Positions 23,281 through 35,032 of a stretch of DNA of 64,000 nt are shown here, piece by piece (the first letter of the stretch is position 1; every line of letters begins with the position of its first letter). Origin of the DNA: Davidsoniella eucalypti (Eukaryota > Ascomycota > Sordariomycetes > Microascales > Ceratocystidaceae); assembly GCA_004009845.1 (NCBI GenBank), contig RMBW01000012.1, positions 388,849-452,848 on the forward strand. Reading direction: 5' to 3'. Position numbers and translations under genes: made by a program. A model generated the notes under the pieces. That model saw only the letters and a program-made list of their open reading frames with translations. It did not search any database and was not told where the DNA came from.

Positions 23281-24057
23281 ATGTCTACGTCAACCATCGT
23301 CACCGAGATGCCATCTTCTACAGACGCCGTTAAGGGCGTCCGGCAGCTCACATACTCTCTACCCAAGACCAAGGCTGGCCAAAATCTTGCCATGAAGCTT
23401 GTTGCAGATAGTATTGCCCAAGAACGCCAGTCCGTTGCCTGGGCCATGATGAAAGACCCATCTTACCTAGCTATTCTCACACTAGTTCTCAGTGCCGGCT
23501 ACCCTCTGTGTACCAACATGAACGTCAACTTCCACACTATGGTCATGATGTTCACAGGTACACTTCTTGGCTATCTTTTGGCCATCCGCTGGGCTACAAG
23601 CGATTTCCTTTTCGCCGCAGAGTCATTCAAATGTGACGACTTTCTTGCCGGTCCACTAGGTCCAGACACGATGCTAGCTGCCTGCTACGGTGAGGAAGTC
23701 GTCGGAACTATCGTCATTCGCTCTCTTCCAACTACTTCTATCGGAAGCAAAGAGCTTCCCATCTCATCACAAACTAGCAAGCGTCGAGATGTCAAGCAGG
23801 ATATCAAATGCGTGGAAATCCGTGCCTGGACAACTATTGTTAGGTACCGTCGCACAGGGCTAGGAAGAGATATCATTACGCAAGCAATCAAGCATGTGCG
23901 CTCTACGCATGGAAGCAAGATAAAGATCACTCTTGCACAAGACCATGCTAACTCGGTGAGGTTGGCGTCGGGTCGTTTCATGGCGTCGCTAGATCGGAGA
24001 GAAGCTGCTGCAAAGCGGGTGCTTCAGGAAGAGCTTGCCAAGGTTGGTGATAACTAA
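23281..24057 (+). CDS. Membrane-anchored GNAT-family N-acetyltransferase, 258 aa
   Basis: The first ATG after the CT-rich leader is at 23281 (MSTSTIVTEMPSSTDAVKG); the frame is open further upstream, but without an ATG that improves the model. Two hydrophobic helices at about residues 61-79 and 84-103 form a membrane hairpin. The C-terminal half is a GNAT fold. It has a beta strand VVGTIVIRSL and the acetyl-CoA pyrophosphate loop RRTGLG (about 191-196, matching the R/Q-x-x-G-x-G/A rule), followed by helix RDIITQAIKHV. A strand (IKITLAQDHANSVR) completes it. The hairpin-plus-GNAT layout resembles the NAT8 type of membrane acetyltransferases and many uncharacterised fungal proteins. The substrate is unknown. 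The insertion SIGSKELPISSQTSKRRD within the fold is probably a disordered loop. Confidence 0.82.
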   Translation: MSTSTIVTEMPSSTDAVKGVRQLTYSLPKTKAGQNLAMKLVADSIAQERQSVAWAMMKDPSYLAILTLVLSAGYPLCTNMNVNFHTMVMMFTGTLLGYLLAIRWATSDFLFAAESFKCDDFLAGPLGPDTMLAACYGEEVVGTIVIRSLPTTSIGSKELPISSQTSKRRDVKQDIKCVEIRAWTTIVRYRRTGLGRDIITQAIKHVRSTHGSKIKITLAQDHANSVRLASGRFMASLDRREAAAKRVLQEELAKVGDN

Positions 24058-26467
24058 GCCTTGTTACGATCTTACAGCCAACCTTGAGCATTTAATCTAC
24101 ATATATAATATTTCTTGTTCTGTCTTAACACCATCTTTTACTTGTAATACAAAGTTTCAAAATATAAGAACTTCAATTTATCTGATGGCTTCTATTTTCT
24201 CCTCATATCTTTCAACTATGTCAACATATCTCTATTGCATTTCTGAAGGTAGTATCATTGATACATGGTAGTTCGTTCAGATGATGCCTATATCAATATA
24301 TCGATTACATTGATCGTGTTGTGGGCAAGCAGAACCTGTAGAACCATGACGGTATCACATAGTCTTAGGTGATATGCCGATTCACTTGACTTTAATCAAA
24401 CTGCAGTCTTTTTTATGCTTCTTATTACGATTACATGCTCTTATCTCTTCAAATATAAGTACATTCAAAGTCGTTGTCAAAAGGTGGTCTGTATCAGCCT
24501 AAGAAGCTCAAGGGAAAAGAAACGTGTACCGAAGCAAATAAATGTGGTCAATGATTACATTCTAAATATGTCTAAAAACGCTAGGATTGTAGTCCAGCTT
24601 ATGTATGATGAAACAAAAAGACATGGTCTAAATGTCGTTGTCCTCCTTGGAGTATCGACTCGACTCGACAATTTCCAAGGCCATAGTTACTGAGATTAGT
24701 GTCATTGAAGCAAAATCGAGCCGTCACCCGCCATTCTTGAAGGTCTTCTTATCCGGTTGTCCAGCCTTTCAGAAGACTATTTTCAGCAATATCCTCAATA
24801 TATAAATGTCCTGTTGATGTCAAGTAATTGTTCCCAGGATAATGAACGAGATATATATTCAAGCAGTCAACAAGCGACATTTGCAGTGAGGTATTGACTA
24901 AATCTTCATTAGGGTTACAGCAGTATGAGTAACCCTTTGGATGACCGATAGCGGAGTATCATAGAGGAATTGTTCGTTAAAGAGTTAACGACCAAGCTTC
25001 CCATCCTTCGAAGCACAGGCGTTGAAAACGACCGAGTACCCCCGCCCTTGACATGTTTACAGAAAATATATACAGCTACTTATATCAAAAAGGGTATCTA
25101 CATAACGCACAGCAGGTTTGTTATGCACAGATCTTCTTTTGGCATATAACCTTGAACAAGGAAGCAAAATAAAGAAAGCGTCGAAGCGTTTGACTTATAA
25201 AAAGAAAAGAAAGCTACAGGCTTCGTTGATGAATTTTTTTTTTTAACTCTTTCAATATATGTTATTTTCGATATGAGCCTAAACACAGAAATTCAATATC
25301 TAGTGTTGGTAGATTCAATACTCTGGGAAATAAAAAGTAGTCAGAACTTAGTTATAGATAATTAATATGATATAAAGGTATAGTTGTAAGCAATGGTATC
25401 AATAACAGAAGACAAAAAATAAGCCAAGGATCAAAAGCTCCAAGCTCCAACAGATGCAAAGATAAATCGACAACAAGTAATAATCTTGATGGAATTGCTA
25501 AAATGAAACAAAAACAAGACTGAATTAACGCTCCTGGAACCATATTCCTTTTTGACTCAAGAATAGTCAAAAAAGGGCTGATAGGTACAGTGTCGAAGGC
25601 AGACAAGTAGTATATAGATTCCTATTATCCAAACATAACCCAAAGATTGCAGATGAATAGATAACCAACGGAAGCATGAAACTATGAAACCTCGAGATAT
25701 AAAGAGAAATAAAAATAAAGTGGTATAAAGAAAAAGGGACATGGACTTGATTCTAGTGCTACTGAATCAAAATCCAAGTAAAGAATTGAAGTCGTAAAGA
25801 ATCGAGAAATCATACCAAGTTTTATAAAATAAAAAAGGCATGAATTTGAGGACTCTGATAATAATAAAAGCAAACAAGAGTACTGTTGATGATATGAATA
25901 CGGCAAATATGCGTTTCTCCATCAAGTCAGTCTCAGGCTCCAGGAGAACTGCTGTGCCGTTGACATTTTCATTGCGGTCGCTCTGCAAAATTAGAGTTTA
26001 AAAACAAAAACAATAATGAAACCAAAAAAAGAGGTATACTTTTTTATGGTTTATAGATAAAAAACAAAGAGTATGGATATAATAAAAATGATAAAAAAAG
26101 GCCGGCCGCTCGATAATTTGTTGAAACAGGAGCGATGATGGTAGAAAGAGAAAGAGTTTTCAGTACCAAGAATAATGAGATAGGATGCGTTGGTAGAATG
26201 CGGTCGTAAAGATGCTCTCGATGATAGAATGCATGTGCTGTGAATGTATGTACTTCCTGAGCCATATCATGGTCGATGTAGCTAGCAAGTCCATGAAGAA
26301 TAACCATAGAACGAATAAAGAGTCATGGTATATCATGATGACATAGGGAAGAAAGAAGAACCAACAAAAAAAATAGAGAAGATAGAAGAAAGGAAAAAAG
26401 TGACAGGTAAAAGAAGAAGGTTCGATAATTTCGTCGAGAAAAGCAACCCACCTAGTCTACCTCGTCA
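24058..26467. other. AT-rich intergenic stretch
   Basis: 2.4 kb, mostly A/T-rich with long A-rich runs after 25000. It lies downstream of two converging genes. The frames present consist of low-complexity hydrophobic translations of AT-rich DNA and are not credible genes. Confidence 0.55.
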
Positions 26468-27289
26468 TTACCGCCGCTTGAGGGAGAATAGGCCCTTCTT
26501 ACGGGATGTCTTCTCCGCAGGTCCAGCAGCGGTAGTCGATAAAGACGATGTAGTAGAAGTACTAGGCTCCTCGATACCGTCTAGGTCCAGACGATAACGA
26601 CGTACGCTTCCAGTGTCGTCGTCGAAGGCTACATGTTGCTTAGTTTCCTTGGGAAGTAAGCAGTCGGGCACCAAGTTTCGCATGACCCAGCCCTTGACAC
26701 CACGGCTTGTAGCGTCTATGGCCGCATACTCGAGACGGCGTGTACGGTCACTCGTCCAGTACTGCGTGGTCTGAGGAGGCATCGAGGATGCAGGAGGCAT
26801 GTTTCCCTCATCACCCAAGGAAGATGCTGACGGCATTCCGGATAATGAGTCTGTGGGCAATGGTGTGGCACGCAGAAGCTGGATGTTTCCTGTGAGTTCG
26901 TCGGTATGTAGTTTGTGCTGAATGTCGGGATGCTCGTCGTCCAGAGCTGGGGCGGGGAAATGATAGAAAACTGCTTGTGTTGGCGGCGATGGTTTGCGGT
27001 ACATGCTCTGTGTGGTCCGCATGTGAGATCCGCTGTTGCGGTGCTGACCCGGCTTACGGGCGCGAGTATGGCGGTGTGACGACGATGATGACGCCGACGA
27101 GCTAACAGAGATTGGCATGGCGGAGATGGTGCTATTGCGGCGAGACGATGGGTGTGATCGTGATCGTGACTGTTGCTTTTGTTGGTGATGTGCGGTGTTG
27201 TATAGAGAGCCGTATCCAGAATCAGCACGTTTGACTACCAGGTCTGCTTGACATAAAGACGGATCATACATGATAGCGGAATCTTCCAT
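26468..27289 (-). CDS. Conserved-type fungal protein of unknown function, 273 aa
   Basis: Single exon from ATG 27289 to the stop at 26468. The N-terminus (ADLVVKRADSGYGSLYNT) is followed by a long basic Ser/His/Arg-rich disordered region. The block at about residues 183-238 looks structured (RRLEYAAIDATSRGVKGWVM, NLVPDCLLPKE, AFDDDTGSVRRYRLDLDG), and the C-terminus is Lys/Arg-rich (SRKKGLFSLKRR). From general knowledge, blocks like these recur in uncharacterised proteins of Sordariomycetes; I know no assigned function. The basic tail and Ser-rich body could suit a nuclear or phospho-regulated protein, but that is a guess. GC content and codon use are clearly above the AT-rich flanks, which supports coding. 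Confidence 0.8.
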   Translation of the reverse strand: MEDSAIMYDPSLCQADLVVKRADSGYGSLYNTAHHQQKQQSRSRSHPSSRRNSTISAMPISVSSSASSSSSHRHTRARKPGQHRNSGSHMRTTQSMYRKPSPPTQAVFYHFPAPALDDEHPDIQHKLHTDELTGNIQLLRATPLPTDSLSGMPSASSLGDEGNMPPASSMPPQTTQYWTSDRTRRLEYAAIDATSRGVKGWVMRNLVPDCLLPKETKQHVAFDDDTGSVRRYRLDLDGIEEPSTSTTSSLSTTAAGPAEKTSRKKGLFSLKRR

Positions 27290-30200
27290 GTTGATATATT
27301 TAAGGGAGATAAACCGGTGCGGAAGTATGAGTTGGGTGGAGGGTTGGATTTATGTACAAGGCGCATCAGCGGACGCCAGGACTTTTTTTGAGTTCAAAGG
27401 TGCTAAGAGGAGGGGGTCACTAGGAAAGAATCCCACTGACGGCCGCTTATGCAATGCAGGTGTACGGCTCTAGGGTGAGAGGCTTTGAGCCAGCAGAGTA
27501 GCAAAAAGAAAAAAAAAAAGCAGGAATCTACAGAATGTGCGATGGCAAAAGTCCTAAAGCGGCGGCAGTGAAGACGTAGGATCGAGGCCAAGCAGTAGAG
27601 CTAGTTGCCAAAGAAATCAATAGAAAATAAGACAACTGATCTTTGTTTGTCGGTATAATAAAAGAATGTCGAAGACTGCCTCGAGCGTCAAAGAATATTC
27701 GGTTGGGTACGAGAAGTTGAAGATATGGGTTGTCTCGGTCAATGCAGAGAACCTAGGACTACAGTTGACGGTGGAACAAAGATAGAAGAAGAACGGGCCA
27801 CAAAGACATATAAAGAAAAGAAAAAGAAGATGTGTGTGCAGGGGAACACAAACAAAGAAAAGAGAAAACGAAATTTTCAACCAAAGTCCATTTGCTTTGT
27901 CGAACAACGTATTGGATGAAGAGAGGCCAGGACACTCACTACTGTGCCTCTATAAAACCAAGAGGAGAATCAAAGCAAATCGAAGGAGGGAGTACAACGA
28001 GGAGCAAGCAGATCCCGTAGGAAGAAGTAGGACAAGTGATTCTAGTAAAAGCGGTACTGCTGTCTATCAATGGAATCGAACGAGGAGAGGAAGACAAGAA
28101 CCACTGGAGGACCCTATATGATGGAGAAGGAGAAGGGATTTCAGGATGTTTGCAAGTCTGATTATCGTGGTCGTGGTCGTGGTCGTGGTCGTAATCGAAT
28201 GGCTAAATTCAGAAAATAAGATAAAAGGAAAAACGGGTATACCCTGGCTCGTTGTTATGCCGCCGAGTTTACACTGGAATGGAGCCCTGTGTTCTGTCCG
28301 TGTGCCTGTGTTCTGTTGTCTGTGTCCACAAAAGTAACAACGACCTGACCTACAAATAAGTAGTGGTTTTTTTCTTAGTAGCAAAGGTGTGTCTGTGGTT
28401 TCTGCATATGTGGCTCCCAGACTAGGATTACACTCTTTAGTACAGCCAGAAACGGAAGCCCTTGAACTTTTCCTTCCCTGTGCTTTTACTGGGCTGCAAC
28501 GTGGGGTAGCCGAAAATACTACTTGTGTAGTTGTAGTGCTACTAATTGTACTATTGTACGTTGTAGTTGCATGTGGCAGTATTCCCAGTCAAAATGCCTG
28601 GTAAAGTCTGGATATGACTTCTTCTTTCGGCTAAGATTGCCAAAGCTATGAGCAACGGGGAACAAAGTCCTTCTATTAAGCAGCCAAAATAAAGAAAATA
28701 AAGAAAAAGATCCTGCGATTTCTGTAACTGCGGGCGGCGATGTTGATGAGCAGTCGTCAGTCGAGTTCAAAATGGCGAGTAAGAGGAGAAAATGCGAAGA
28801 GAAGAAGACAATCACGAGACTAAGTCTGGAGATTGACAACAGAAAGAAAAGTAGGCGGCTATCTTGTAAACGTGGTACTGTTGGCAGTGAAGTGTCTGAG
28901 ACTACAATGCTTGGAGCATCAAGTTTATGCGGCACTAGCGAATCCGGTTGTTCTTGATCGGGTATTTTCGTCTTCGATAGTTCCGATACTATTGTTCTTG
29001 ATGGCTTGACACTACGATGTCTATTGGTCTTGAATAGAGCCGTTTGTTTGTGTTGTTTAATTCTCTCCACTTGGATCTATCGAGAAAGGTCCAACGAAGA
29101 AATCAGCAATGAAAAAGTAAGATGAGAACACAAGAGAGGTTCTTCTGCGGCTTGATGATACGCAAGTAGTTCTTTTCACTACATATATGTATACATATAC
29201 TAAAGTTGCGGTCAAGATGAGACTGGGGTCAAATTGGTAGCAGAGTTATAGTGGTGTTTGAGCTCCAGGATGCTTGATCTTAGCTTCTACTAAAGAACGA
29301 CTACTGATAATTAGCTTGGTTTTTCTTCTTTCTTTGCTGGGCGTCTATCCAGGATCTCAGCGGTATCTCTGTATCCGCATCAACCATCTGCGCCTATGGA
29401 CCAATGGTTGACCAAGAGCAGGTCAACAAGTAGCGAGGAGGTGTGTGCGCCGGCGGGACCAGATAGTGCTGTCTTCTATACCTACTAGAAACCAGGCTTT
29501 AACCGGAAGAAGATGGATGAGTTGTGGTCATCGATTATTTTCGTGAAATGGAGGGCTCAATAGTCATATGCAATGAGGCCAAGCTCAGCACAGCCGACCA
29601 TGTGGTGTCTAGTGGTATTTCCAAGAGAATAATTGTACTAGCACAGTTAACGGACTTCCCTAGACAAGCTCGATACAGGATTATGTGGATTTTTTTGGCG
29701 AAAGACTGCAACTGTAGCTTTATCAAGCGAATCGTGGGCACAATGTGATAAAAGAAGAAAAAAATATGTCAAGCGAACAGGAGTAGGAAGCGGAGAAAGG
29801 CCGAGAGAAAGAAACTTGGCCGACAGGGAAAAAAAATTGAGAAGCAGGAGGGGAAAAATATTTTTCAACCTGTTTTGCTAGCTAAGTACTTTGTGGCTTT
29901 CTTAAAATCCGGTATATGTGATATCTCGAGATGGTAATTGCATGTACTGGATGCAGCGAAATACTCATTGCCGTCCTATTGTCTCATAATCGGGCTATCA
30001 TGAATGCTCCACTAAAAAATAAAGGCTGGCTTTTGAGTATGAATTCCAGTCGGCCAAAACAAGCCACTATGAAGCCCATACAAAGTAGTTGCTTAGTATG
30101 TAGTTCGCTCTACCTTGCATGAGGTAGTTGGTTTAAATCCAACTGGGTGTATTTCAGTAGCCTGTCACTGTTGATAAGTAAGCTGTCCTTCACCTCTAGT

Positions 30201-33200
30201 ATTAGTTCAGGCTGTGTATCTTAGGATACCGAGGTGCTACATAACTATTAGAGCTCCATTTCCACCTTGATAAAGATAAATTTGAAAAGAGAAGAAGAAA
30301 AAAAAGGACACTCTACCTACAGGACCCTTTTTGTCTCTCTTTATCTTCAAAAATAGCCCAAAGCCCGCATCTGTCAGGTCAAACAACAAGGAATTATTGG
30401 ATTTCCTTTTGTTTCGCTCAGGGTTTGGTTTTTCCTTCTGAAACCGAGACATGCAAGCGCCCACTTTCTTTCTTTTCTACAGAGAAATAAATTATGTTTG
30501 CTTGGAATGGATGGATTCATGGATTGGATGCTTGTCGTTCGTTTTCAGCAACTGCATGCTTATTCATATGACTACCAAGGAAGGATCACCCTGTTTATTT
30601 TTTCATGTACGTATCCCAACCCTTGATATGAAGGGTTAGAAAGGGTAGCGGCCGGCTCTACCCAAGGAGCACGACCCTCTGTAATTTGCACTTATGGGCG
30701 CTAACTCGGCCGCTGTTTGCTGGAATTTGTCCTGTACCTTCAGGGCACGGGTCATTATTTTAGGGGCGGGACAATGGTAATACTGTCGGGATGAAATTAG
30801 AGAGATGTGCTTGGCTTGTAGACCACAGCATGCGCGCATTTAGCGAAAGTAGCCCATCTTAATTTAAGCATTTGCACAGTACAATAAGAAACATGAATCG
30901 AAATACGAGTAAGTTTGTAGATTATGACTAGATACATCCAGATACAGATATCTGTATAACTAGTTACTCCAACTCAATAAGATAGACGGTTACTGGTTGG
31001 CATGGCATCCACCGGCAAGAAATAATAAAGACAACCTCTGACAGCTTCTGGAAGAAAAAGCATAATCAGAGCGCCGCCCTATTCTATGATACGACATTGC
31101 TATACGTCAATCACAAGACTGGCGACATGGCGGATGAGACAAATATCAGGACGGACTGTCTCCATTCCATATTTCATGTCACGCACAAATTAACTAGTGG
31201 CCTGCTTCACATATCACTATCACAACTACCATATTTGAGAAGCTACAGCATCACATCATTCTTATATGCATGTTTTGTTGCTGCAGCTGAGACTTGCATA
31301 ATAGCACCACCGTATTTCTGCGTCTCAGTATGCAGGTCAGCACAGAACAATATTAAAAAATGATAGCTCAACCAAGGCCTAAATATAAATAGCCCTGTTA
31401 GCTTGTATATCGCCCGGGTGATTTAATACAGGCTAGGGGACGCCTGAGGACATAAATTTCCACCTTGTTACAGCGCTTTACAAGGCCTTTTTGCATCCCG
31501 CTTTGGCCATGACAGTTAGGGTATTAGGGTCTATTTGGCGAGGGTTTCAAAGAAGCGGTCTGCGACGTCTTCTGGTGATCAAAAACCCATGACAACTAAA
31601 GGTCATCCGTTCAATATTGACAGCAGCAATCGCTGTGACTAGAAACAAAAACAGACGAACTCTGGTCACAGGCGGCGTAGCGACGATGGAGCAACGAAGT
31701 TGACAAGCTTGACATGACCCCAACCATCATTATTGCACCGTCTACAGACTCGTGGTGCTTGTTCAGGAGACAGAGCTGGACGGGAGATAGCTCTCCCTTT
31801 TTGCATTTTCTTTATTCAATATCTTGTTTAATAAACCAAAAGAACACAAAGAAAGCAGAGCCATTTGTTTCGTCTAGTAGGAGGAGTTAATGAGTGGCTG
31901 TCAGAGACTAAGGAGGTTTGGTGATCAATAAGATCTGCAAGTAGTCAAACCGGCTGGCTCAACATTAAACTGGAAGGGTTTAACTAACTAAACTCTCTTG
32001 TCCCCTCTAATCCCAATAGCCAATAGACAAAAAAAAGACCCAAAAACTACATACAACTATATTGTAGAAGACTAGAAAATACAGCCCCTTGTTACGAGGA
32101 TCGGGCGGCTATCCGGTTATCTTGACAGCATTCTGACCTCATTGGTAATTTCACGAATATTCGAGTCTGCGCTAAGCACAGCCATGATATCAGCCGTCAT
32201 ACGAGGATAAATATAGGGTTAAACAAAACATATCAACAAAGTTACAGTCGATATCGCGATATTCCATCTTTTGATACTGGGGTAAGCTTTGATGGACTTT
32301 GTATTTTTGCTCGTATTGTAGTTATTATTTTATTTTCCCCTCTTTGATCTGCGGGCAAGCCGTAAAACCACTGAAAAATTAAACGCTCTTTTTTCCCTCT
32401 GTCTTTTCACGTCACCCAAAAAATCTTATATAAAGGAAAGGAACGCAGATTTCCATGTATGCACGTATTCGTTTATGCAACGCACGTGTTAGAACATACA
32501 TATACATGAGCGGCATGTAAGTTTTATCTAAACGCACATGTATGTATATGTAGCCACCTAGACTTTACCAAGAAAAAAAAAGAAGAAAACAAGAAAAAAA
32601 ACCTGGAGTTGGAAAATTATACTTCGTATGATGAGTCCACTTGATAAGGCTAAGTCATATGCTTACTGGCCCAAGCTCCAGAAACGGACGAATGGATTCG
32701 TCTATCATATGCACCATGTGCAAAGACAGAAAGACAGTAGGAGTAAGCAAATCCTCAATGACACCCCGCCTTGCATCTATCCACTGGAATCCCTAGTCAT
32801 GACACTATCATTTCAATGTATACCCTTTTAGCATGATTGAGTTGTAGTTGGATTGTCGTATCCGGCCGTAGTCTGCGAGTAATTACGATAGACTTGTTTG
32901 CTAGTACTTGTAGTAGTAGAGAAACTGTGTGATGATGTCGCCGTGCACCGAAACTGGGTGAAAGCTGAACATACAAGATAATGTATTGATGCCCAATCGG
33001 TTCTGGAGATATCCGAGAAGCTATACTATCCAGAAAGGCTGTGCCGAGGCTTATCACCGGCTGAAATACGTGTTGTACCTGACATTCTCCTTTTTAGGCG
33101 CTGAGTACGCATCTTTCAACCAAGCTATCTGATTCCACTGGTTTATAGTAGTAGGGTTTAGTTGTAATCACAACACCAAGTGTAAGAATGTCTGCCAAGT

Positions 33201-35032
33201 CAGCAGACGAGCAACTTGAAGGACTGGAAAATCAGCTGAACCCATCAGTGTCTGAGATTCATAGCACAAGACTGAGCTTTCTGTTTCACACTTTTCGGCA
33301 AGACCATTTTGTTGCTTGTATTTCTTTCTATATATAGTTGTATATCGGGCGTCGACATCATATACACATATATGGCCAACTCTACATTGTGGCACTCGTA
33401 CTATTGCATTGACTTGAACTTACACGGGATGCAACCAACGTTGAGAGACCTTGATGTAGACATTCTTTCACATGCTAAAATAACTGTATGCTTGCTTACA
33501 TGTAAACACGGCCTGGACTCGTAGTCATTCGCATATGAAAAGTCATCATATCCTCCTGCGACGTCCAGATGCCTAAATGTAGGAGCAATTATGGGAGTTC
33601 GGCTAGACAGAGGATAACGAACGATTGTGAGCTTGATCTTACGGAAGATGAAAGTTTGATCTTGTGTACAATATGTTGGGCATGATTGCATGTCGAAAAG
33701 CAAGAGAAGTATGGTACAGGTCTGCATTGGGCGAGGAGGGAATGTTCTCGCTGCGTGAGGAGTGGGATAGCGTGCATATATTTTGCAAGAATCATCGAGA
33801 ATTGTCTCTTATGCACTTCTGAGAATTGTGTTTCTCCTTGGAACTAGGTGGTCTCTTTCTACGAGACAGCATATAGTCATTGGTACTACTGTAAGACATA
33901 TAAGCCTCAGCCTCAGCCACCAGCAAACCAGCGAATATTGGCCAGCACAAGCATCGTCTAGAGTTTTTGTGTCTATCTGGGTGCTTGACAAATGTGTGCT
34001 GGAGTTGGTAAACCACTACTAACATACTGCTGGATTTCAAGTGTGTAGATTCTGTTTCTTATTGTGTTGCATTGCGTGGGCTCCCTCCGGACTTGACAAG
34101 TATATTGTTTGGTTTCAAGTGTTGTACTTCCTAACGTTAAAGCAGCTGTAGCGTGGTTAAGTGAAGATCTCGATGAAACATGCTCTTTATGCACTTGTAG
34201 ATATGTATACCAAGGGTTAAAAGATAGGGTTAAGTTGCTCTTTAGTTTCTAAATCGGGAACGTACAGATACTTCGCTTATGTACTGGGCAGTCAGTCAAT
34301 TAACATTAAACATGACTTACATAAGACGTAACGCAATAAACTGCGAATAGCTGTGAAAAAAATAGGAAAACAAAAGCTGACTGCAATTCACTAGCCTAGA
34401 ATGGAAAACAAGACGCAAAAGTCTGAGATAAATCAGAATGAGAAACCAGAGCGATGAATATTGGCTAAAGTAGACCCTAAGCGCAAAGAAAGATGCCGTC
34501 TTCTCAGAAGGAACCGGTGTTATCTTATCATATAAGATGACTGCGGGGAAAACGGGAACAGAGATAGATTACTGCTTTAGGAACTGAAATAGCAAAGTGG
34601 GATGGATTATCGCATATTGAAATGAACGACGACGATTTATTTCTCGAGTGAAGATGGGTAACTGAATCTGATTGATTAACGACGGAGATAAGACTCCGCG
34701 TCTCTCTGGATATCTCCAGCGTCGATGTCGAGTAGCGCGTATGGGTTGATGCTGGAGTTGCAAGGCCATTACGCAAAATAGAATAGCACGTTGGACCCCT
34801 ATGATAGAGGGGATAGATAAGAAACCGGAAGCTAGCATGGGGTCTACTATGGACTGATGATTGCTGCTGATGCGAGTAGATACGCCAACATGCAACATTG
34901 TGTGTGTACGTGATATCTATAAGTATACAAGCATGTAAAGCCGACTCGTAGACATTCTTTCCATGGCCGCTATCCTCATCTTCGGTCTCTCTAGCAAATT
35001 CAACCATTACATTCCATCTCTTCTTGAACAAC
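27290..35032. other. 7.7-kb stretch with no supported gene
   Basis: The longest gene-poor interval here. The first kilobase is the A-rich/CT-rich upstream region of the 26.5-27.3 kb gene. The interval contains a hexamer repeat at 28166 and a tRNA-T-arm-like hairpin near 30125 that does not complete a tRNA. The largest frame (28519-29070, minus) has no ATG start near its beginning and no recognisable motif. 34000-35032 is the promoter side of the amine oxidase gene. I see no RNA gene; multi-exon genes with very short exons cannot be ruled out by eye. Confidence 0.45.
28166..28192 (+). repeat. Short tandem repeat (CGTGGT)n
   Basis: About four and a half exact hexamer units in otherwise unremarkable intergenic DNA. 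Confidence 0.85.

Noticed and set aside
28519..29070. 183-codon minus-strand frame
   Set aside because: Begins at GTG, has no early ATG, shows low-complexity hydrophobic segments from T-rich DNA and no recognisable domain.
30085..30150. tRNA-like structure (CTACCT/AGGTAG stem and a T-arm-like GTTGGTTTAAATCCAAC)
   Set aside because: The acceptor and D stems do not pair. It may be a fragment of mitochondrial origin, but that cannot be shown by eye.
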